Assembly (NCBI GenBank): GCA_947484105.1
Contig: CANKON010000112.1
Coordinates: 1 to 5,441 of the forward strand
Direction of reading: 5' to 3'
Length of the DNA stretch: 5,441 nucleotides
From: Methylococcaceae bacterium
GTDB taxonomy: Bacteria; Pseudomonadota; Gammaproteobacteria; Methylococcales; Methylomonadaceae
A model generated the notes under the pieces. The model made no database searches, was not told the DNA's origin, and saw only the letters and a list, made by a program, of their open reading frames with translations. The position numbers and the translations under genes are program-made. Shown here piece by piece: positions 1 to 3,206 of this stretch (the stretch's first letter is position 1; the number at the start of each line of letters is the position of its first letter).

Positions 1-8
1 AAAGAGCT
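1..8 (-). promoter_or_regulatory. Partial boxA-like antitermination motif, cut by the left edge
   Basis: Read leftward, the last bases of the window are AGCTCTTT. They match the beginning of the gammaproteobacterial rRNA boxA (TGCTCTTTAACAA) at seven of the eight visible positions. BoxA is the RNA site bound by NusB/NusE (S10) for antitermination of rRNA transcription. The motif alone is too short to be convincing. Its place downstream of a consensus promoter and a stem-loop, the order seen in the E. coli rrn leader, is what supports the call. The other half lies outside the window. Confidence 0.55.
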
Positions 9-20
9 TTTGTTTTTCGT

Positions 21-44
21 CTTAGCTGCGTTGCCGTAGCTGAG
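21..44 (-). promoter_or_regulatory. Leader stem-loop (boxB-like) between promoter and boxA
   Basis: Two 9-nt arms (21-29 and 36-44) flank a 6-nt loop. On the leftward transcript the arms give seven Watson-Crick pairs and two A-C mismatches. On the rightward strand the same two positions are G-U wobbles, so the stem is actually stronger there. It lies just after the expected transcription start of the leftward promoter and 12 nt before the boxA-like motif. E. coli rrn leaders carry a hairpin at this place. The alternative reading is the terminator hairpin of a rightward gene ending outside the window, since a short TTTT follows at 45-48. Confidence 0.45.
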
Positions 45-51
45 TTTTAAA

Positions 52-79
52 ATTATAGCGATTTTTTTAAGTTTGTCAA
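52..79 (-). promoter_or_regulatory. Consensus sigma-70 promoter firing leftward, probably of an rRNA operon
   Basis: On the minus strand a perfect -35 box TTGACA (74-79) and a perfect -10 box TATAAT (52-57) are separated by 16 bp. Transcription should start near position 45 and run off the left edge. The 22 bp upstream of the -35 box (80-101) are rich in A and T tracts and resemble an UP element, the alpha-subunit site of strong promoters. With the stem-loop and boxA-like motif downstream, this fits an rRNA operon promoter. One reservation is that the bases after the -10 box are TTTTAAAA, whereas stringently controlled rRNA promoters usually have a GC-rich discriminator. Confidence 0.75.
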
Positions 80-108
80 AAAGTTTTTCAATTTATTTTC
101 GAAAAACT
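78..108 (-). terminator. Weak terminator-like stem-loop after the 134-aa gene
   Basis: A perfect 8-bp inverted repeat (82-89 and 101-108) with an 11-nt loop is followed on the leftward transcript by a short T run (78-81). One arm overlaps the stop codon of the exported-protein gene. The stem has only two G-C pairs, so as a terminator it would be weak. The same bases form the A/T-rich region upstream of the rRNA-type promoter, so the symmetry may reflect that role instead. Confidence 0.35.
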
Positions 109-511
109 ATTTATCAGCAACCTTAATCAACCAACCTTCACGATCGTAACAACCCAAAACTGCCTTTGAAAACAAATTGATACGAACATATTTCCCCGTA
201 TATTCAGTAGGAATTTTTGCCGTCACTTTATGAAAACTGCTATTACTTTCCACAGTAAACGGCACCGATTGCTCCTTCATTGTGAGCTTAATCGTGTGTG
301 GATCTGTCCATTCTGATAATTTAAACGAAAATTCTGACTCCGCCGCCACTTCAATTTTTTCTGGCTCTTGATAAATTGGTAAACTGAACTCACGAACTTG
401 CGGTTTTTTACAAGTTTCCTCAACTTCACCCGCTGAATACGCATGACTTTCAACATTTACACTTAATAACGCAATCGCCAAAGTCGTTTGAAAAAAATGA
501 TTAACTCTCAT
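107..511 (-). CDS. Hypothetical exported protein, 134 aa, second gene of a two-gene unit
   Basis: I do not recognise a family. The N-terminus looks like a Sec signal peptide: a short basic start (MRVN), a hydrophobic core at about residues 9-20, and a likely cleavage after SHA at residue 24. The mature part is about 110 residues, polar and beta-prone, with no further membrane span. It has two cysteines, C34 in ETCKKP near the mature N-terminus and C121 in LGCYDREG near the C-terminus. In the periplasm they could form a disulfide, which is inference. The ATG is supported by GGAG at 520-523, 8 nt upstream. The gene begins 27 nt after the stop of the 85-aa membrane protein and has no clear promoter of its own, so the two are probably co-transcribed. 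It ends 27 bp before the -35 box of the rRNA-type promoter. The gene is well supported; the function is unknown. Confidence 0.8.
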   Translation of the reverse strand: MRVNHFFQTTLAIALLSVNVESHAYSAGEVEETCKKPQVREFSLPIYQEPEKIEVAAESEFSFKLSEWTDPHTIKLTMKEQSVPFTVESNSSFHKVTAKIPTEYTGKYVRINLFSKAVLGCYDREGWLIKVADK

Positions 512-538
512 TGTTATAACTCCGAAATATATTAAAAA

Positions 539-796
539 TTATTTTGCTTCAGGTATTTCTGAAACGGTAGCTGCTTTCTCAGCCATTTTCTCAGCTGCCT
601 GTTTTGCCAATAAGAGTTCTTGCTTATGCCCTTCCCCATAAATCGTACCTCCTACCATAATAGCGACCAGCGCAATCGACGAAACCAAAAAACGTGTCGG
701 CTGTTTTAAAAAAAATAGCGCCCACTTCGGCTTGTACATTCCCACAAGAAAAAATATAAACGTATACAAAAGGATGTGAACAGACGCTAAAACCAT
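539..796 (-). CDS. Small inner-membrane protein of unknown function, 85 aa
   Basis: The protein has two hydrophobic segments, at about residues 3-20 and 35-53. They are joined by a short basic loop with KPK at 22-24 and KQPTR at 31-35. By the positive-inside rule the loop should be cytoplasmic, which puts both ends in the periplasm (inference). The last 30 residues form a charged Ala/Glu/Lys-rich tail that looks helical. I do not recognise a family. The ATG is supported by GAGG at 805-808, 8 nt upstream, and by a good promoter upstream. The gene leads a leftward unit with the exported 134-aa protein. A membrane protein with a periplasmic tail next to an exported protein suggests they may act together at the cell envelope, but nothing in the sequence proves it. 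Confidence 0.78.
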   Translation of the reverse strand: MVLASVHILLYTFIFFLVGMYKPKWALFFLKQPTRFLVSSIALVAIMVGGTIYGEGHKQELLLAKQAAEKMAEKAATVSEIPEAK

Positions 797-804
797 AATG
801 TAAA

Positions 805-808
805 CCTC
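805..808 (-). promoter_or_regulatory. Shine-Dalgarno site of the 85-aa gene
   Basis: GAGG on the minus strand lies 8 nt before the ATG at 796 and fixes that start. The same 8-nt spacing is seen for GGAG (520-523) before the 134-aa gene and for the weaker GAGA (3078-3081) before the flavin reductase gene. The three leftward starts are therefore consistent with each other. Confidence 0.65.
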
Positions 809-812
809 AAGA

Positions 813-842
813 TTGTGTAATTAAATAATTTTGTCATATTAT
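813..842 (+). promoter_or_regulatory. Possible promoter of the yajQ-flavoprotein unit
   Basis: A -10-like TATTAT (837-842, five of six consensus bases) lies 18 bp downstream of TTGTGT (813-818, which keeps the TTG of the -35 box). It would give a leader of about 27 nt before the yajQ ATG at 877. The -35 match is poor, and AT-rich DNA yields such matches by chance, so this is tentative. It overlaps the -10 box of the divergent promoter. Confidence 0.3.
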
Positions 843-868
843 AAGATACGTCGTTATTTACTCATCAA
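838..868 (-). promoter_or_regulatory. Promoter of the 85-aa/134-aa leftward unit
   Basis: The minus strand carries a perfect -10 box TATAAT (838-843) and an upstream TTGATG (863-868, four of six -35 bases) at a longer than ideal 19-bp spacing. It gives a leader of about 35 nt to the ATG at 796, with the Shine-Dalgarno site in between. The -10 box overlaps that proposed for yajQ on the other strand, so the two polymerases could not bind together. Confidence 0.5.
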
Positions 869-876
869 CTATATTT

Positions 877-1359
877 ATGCCCTCATTTGATATTATCTCC
901 GAATTCGATCCGCACGAAGCAAAAAATGCCGTTGATCAAGCCAACAAAGAAGTTACCACACGCTTTGATTTTAAAGGTACCGATTCAAGTTTTGAACTCA
1001 ACGACACAACAATTGTCATGATTTCTGAATCTACATTCCAATTACAACAAATGTTCAGCGTTCTATGTGCAAAACTCACAAAACGCGGCATCGACATTGC
1101 TTGCATGGAAGTCAAAGACGCAAAAGGCAGTGGAAAATTGATGCGCCAAGAAGTCTTACTAAAACAAGGTATCGAATCAACGCTTGCAAAAAAAATTGTC
1201 AAACTTATCAAAGACAACAAACTCAAAGTGCAAGCAGCGATTCAAGGCGAAAAACTGCGAGTAAACGGTAAGAATCGGGATGATTTACAAGCCACCATTC
1301 AATTTCTACGCGCAGCGAATTTAGAACAACCGCTACAATTCGACAATTTCCGTGAGTAA
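877..1359 (+). CDS. yajQ: YajQ family nucleotide/cyclic di-GMP-binding protein
   Basis: The 160 residues align end to end with E. coli YajQ (163 aa). Shared landmarks are the start MPSFDI, the RFDFKGTD segment (29-36), SFELND (38-43), LKQGIES (95-101), the basic stretch KKIVKLIKDNKLKVQA (105-120), GKNRDDLQA (131-139) and the ending FDNFRE. The family is a small cytosolic protein of two ferredoxin-like lobes. E. coli YajQ has been reported to bind nucleotides and tRNA. Xanthomonas and Pseudomonas homologues are reported as c-di-GMP-binding proteins that affect virulence or biofilm gene expression. Which role applies here cannot be read from sequence. The ATG at 877 matches the conserved family start, although no Shine-Dalgarno site is evident before it. 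The 3' end overlaps the next gene by 8 nt, which implies one transcript. Confidence 0.96.
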   Translation: MPSFDIISEFDPHEAKNAVDQANKEVTTRFDFKGTDSSFELNDTTIVMISESTFQLQQMFSVLCAKLTKRGIDIACMEVKDAKGSGKLMRQEVLLKQGIESTLAKKIVKLIKDNKLKVQAAIQGEKLRVNGKNRDDLQATIQFLRAANLEQPLQFDNFRE

Positions 1360-2569
1360 CATTCACAACGTTGCAATCATTGGTGCGGGTGCAGCGGGTT
1401 TGATGGCGGCAGAAATCCTCAGCCAAACAAAAAACATTCAAGTCACTGTATTCGATGCCATGCCGTCGGCAGGACGCAAAATTTTGATGGCAGGAAAAGG
1501 CGGCTTGAACATTTCGCACGCTGAAAATTTTTCAACATTTGTGACGCGTTACGGTTCTCAAACAAATAATCTTCTTCCGTATTTAAATGCATTCACGCCA
1601 ACCGATTTGCGTGAATGGTTAAATAATTTAGGAATTGAAACGTTTGTTGGTTCATCGGGACGAATTTTTCCCAAAGAAATGAAAGCGGCACCATTTTTAC
1701 GCGCTTGGTTACATCGTTTGCGGTCAAATGGTGTGCAATTTTCAATGCGCCACCGTTGGTTAGGCTGGCAAAACGATTCAAATCAACTACTTTTTGACAC
1801 GCAAAATAGTCATGAAATCTTTTGCGCTGATGCAGTAATTTTGGCATTAGGCGGAGGAAGTTGGGCGAAATTAGGTTCAACGGGCGAATGGGTTTCGATT
1901 TTACGTGAAAAAGGAATGAACGTTGAAATGTTACAACCGTCAAATTGCGGTTTTAATGTAACGTGGCGAGACTATTTCAAACAGCACTTTTCTGGTGAAC
2001 CTTTGAAAAATATCAGTTTAACGTTTGACGATTTTCACAAAAAAGGCGAAGCAATGCTGACTGAAAATGGGATTGAAGGTGGCTTGATTTACGCCGCTTC
2101 AGCAAAAATTCGTGACCACATTTCCACCAATGGCAACGCAATAATTCATCTTGATTTATTTCCTGACAAAACAGTTTCAGAGTTATTGGCGAAATTAAAT
2201 AAGCCACGTGGCAAATTATCGGTTGCGAAATTTTTGCGTAATCAATTGAAACTAGATGGTGTTAAAGCAGGACTGGTGCGCGAAGTTTTAAGCATCGAAG
2301 AATTAAATTCACCCGAATTAGTCGCTCAAACGTTGAAAGCGTTACCGTTAAATTTACTTTCACCACGCCCGATTGATGAAGCGATTAGTAGCGCAGGTGG
2401 AATTAGCTTTGACGAATTAAATGATAACTTAATGTGTAAAAAGTTAGCAGGTGTTTTTTGTGCGGGTGAAATGCTCGATTGGGAAGCCCCAACAGGCGGT
2501 TATTTATTGACCGCCTGTTTTGCAACAGGACGAGCGGCAGGATTAGGTGCGTTAAAATGGTTAAAATAA
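1352..2569 (+). CDS. FAD-dependent flavoprotein, TIGR03862 (PP_4765) / BaiN HI0933-like family
   Basis: The 405 residues match the HI0933-like NAD(P)/FAD-dependent oxidoreductases. At the N-terminus lies a Rossmann dinucleotide motif, IIGAGAAG (9-16). Next come the family signature GRKILMAGKGGLNISH (41-56), SSGRIFP (101-107) and LALGGGSWAKLGSTG (164-178). The C-terminal FAD-closing segment is CAGEMLDWEAPTGGYLL (370-386), followed by ATGRAAG. WAKLG and APTGGYLL fit the PP_4765 subgroup better than the BaiN/RdsA subgroup. The substrate is unknown; a related Clostridium enzyme, BaiN, acts in bile acid 7-dehydroxylation, which should not be transferred here. The GTG start lies inside the last codons of yajQ, and no later ATG keeps the FAD motif (the next is M18). 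No Shine-Dalgarno site is visible, so translational coupling to yajQ is likely. The gene ends 8 bp from the convergent flavin reductase gene. Confidence 0.93.
   Translation: MSNIHNVAIIGAGAAGLMAAEILSQTKNIQVTVFDAMPSAGRKILMAGKGGLNISHAENFSTFVTRYGSQTNNLLPYLNAFTPTDLREWLNNLGIETFVGSSGRIFPKEMKAAPFLRAWLHRLRSNGVQFSMRHRWLGWQNDSNQLLFDTQNSHEIFCADAVILALGGGSWAKLGSTGEWVSILREKGMNVEMLQPSNCGFNVTWRDYFKQHFSGEPLKNISLTFDDFHKKGEAMLTENGIEGGLIYAASAKIRDHISTNGNAIIHLDLFPDKTVSELLAKLNKPRGKLSVAKFLRNQLKLDGVKAGLVREVLSIEELNSPELVAQTLKALPLNLLSPRPIDEAISSAGGISFDELNDNLMCKKLAGVFCAGEMLDWEAPTGGYLLTACFATGRAAGLGALKWLK
2491..2519. repeat. Perfect 10-bp inverted repeat inside the flavoprotein gene
   Basis: AACAGGCGGT (2491-2500) and its exact reverse complement ACCGCCTGTT (2510-2519) flank a 9-nt AT-rich loop. 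Rightward, the second arm runs into TTTT (2518-2521), which gives it the look of an intrinsic terminator about 50 nt before the stop codon. It encodes the conserved TGGYLLTACF region, so the symmetry may be a by-product of the codons used. No T run follows on the leftward strand. Confidence 0.55.
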
Positions 2570-2577
2570 AAAATGCT

Positions 2578-3069
2578 TTAAACTTGCACGTCGGCTAATT
2601 GACGATAACCCGCTCGATAATAAAGCAACGGCTCGCCACTACGAACTTCACAAGCTTGTACTTCACCAATCACAATCCAATGTGAACCCGCCTGGACTTT
2701 TTCAACTAATTTACAATCCAACGACATCAAACTTTCTGTTAATAATGGTGCGCCAGTCACCGCTGTATGCCACGGATTATTGGCAAATCGCGTTTCATAA
2801 TCGCACCCGCCCGAAAATTGATTCGATATTGTTTCTTGTGTGCAGCTCAGTACATTTACCGCAAACGATTGGCTAGCATCAATGCCTGCAATTGTATCCG
2901 ATGCGCCATTAAGGCAACATAAAATCAAAGCAGGTTCAGCTGACACACTCGAAAATGCACTCACTGTCATGCCTTGCAAACCATGTTGTTCTGATTGTGT
3001 CGTAATAACCGTGATGCCACTTGCCCATAATTGCATCGCTTGTTTAAATTCTGTCGCGTTAATTGTCAT
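2578..3069 (-). CDS. Flavin reductase family protein (FMN-binding split barrel)
   Basis: The 163 residues fit the flavin reductase-like domain (PF01613), which includes HpaC-type reductases of two-component monooxygenases. These use NAD(P)H to reduce free FMN or FAD for a partner enzyme. Visible family features are FKQAMQLWASGITVITT (8-24), GMTVSAFSSVSAEPALIL (33-50) with CLN after it, FAVNVLS (69-75) in the flavin-binding barrel, the segment ending TRF (93-95), GSHWIVIGEV (128-137) with its conserved His, and PLLYYRAGYRQL (147-158). The length is normal and the domain complete. The ATG at 3069 has only a weak GAGA 8 nt upstream. No partner monooxygenase is visible in the window, so the substrate pathway is open. 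It stands tail-to-tail with the flavoprotein gene, and an extended -10 promoter lies upstream. Confidence 0.93.
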   Translation of the reverse strand: MTINATEFKQAMQLWASGITVITTQSEQHGLQGMTVSAFSSVSAEPALILCCLNGASDTIAGIDASQSFAVNVLSCTQETISNQFSGGCDYETRFANNPWHTAVTGAPLLTESLMSLDCKLVEKVQAGSHWIVIGEVQACEVRSGEPLLYYRAGYRQLADVQV

Positions 3070-3106
3070 TTTTAATTTCTCAATAAATTAGTGAAGTTTC
3101 GGCGAC

Positions 3107-3115
3107 ATTGTAGCA
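3107..3115 (-). promoter_or_regulatory. Possible extended -10 promoter of the flavin reductase gene
   Basis: TGCTACAAT on the minus strand is an extended -10 element: TG, one base, then TACAAT with five of six consensus bases. Extended -10 promoters do not need a good -35 box, and none is seen at 17 bp. Transcription would begin near 3100 and leave a leader of about 31 nt. It lies downstream of the terminator of the RTX gene, as expected for a separate unit. Confidence 0.38.
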
Positions 3116-3147
3116 TTTAGGATTCTTGTACATTTGATTTTGGACAC

Positions 3148-3183
3148 AAAAAACACCCTTTCAGAAAAGTCCAAAAGGGCGTT
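3148..3183 (-). terminator. Rho-independent terminator of the RTX protein gene
   Basis: Read leftward, two 10-nt arms (3174-3183 and 3152-3161) form a stem with one G-U pair and a 12-nt loop. The stem contains a GCCC/GGGT core and runs into a T tract (six Ts at 3148-3153, two of them in the stem). It starts 23 nt after the TAA at 3207-3209. The rightward strand has no T run after the stem, so the terminator works in one direction only. Confidence 0.8.
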
Positions 3184-3206
3184 AAGTGATTCAAAGCATT
3201 TAGAGA

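Noticed and set aside
21..48. The stem-loop at the left edge as a terminator of a rightward gene
   Set aside because: The stem is slightly better on that strand, but only four Ts follow. The consensus leftward promoter and the boxA-like motif explain the region better. Kept as an alternative, not as a feature.
936..1519. Leftward open frames opposite yajQ and the start of the flavoprotein gene
   Set aside because: They overlap well-conserved genes on the other strand, give no recognisable domain and have no initiation signals.
2510..2517. ACCGCCTG, found again at 3513-3520 and in similar form near 4853, as a possible DNA uptake sequence
   Set aside because: The copies lie in coding DNA where Gly/Thr/Ala codons explain them, the flanks differ, and three loose matches do not show enrichment.
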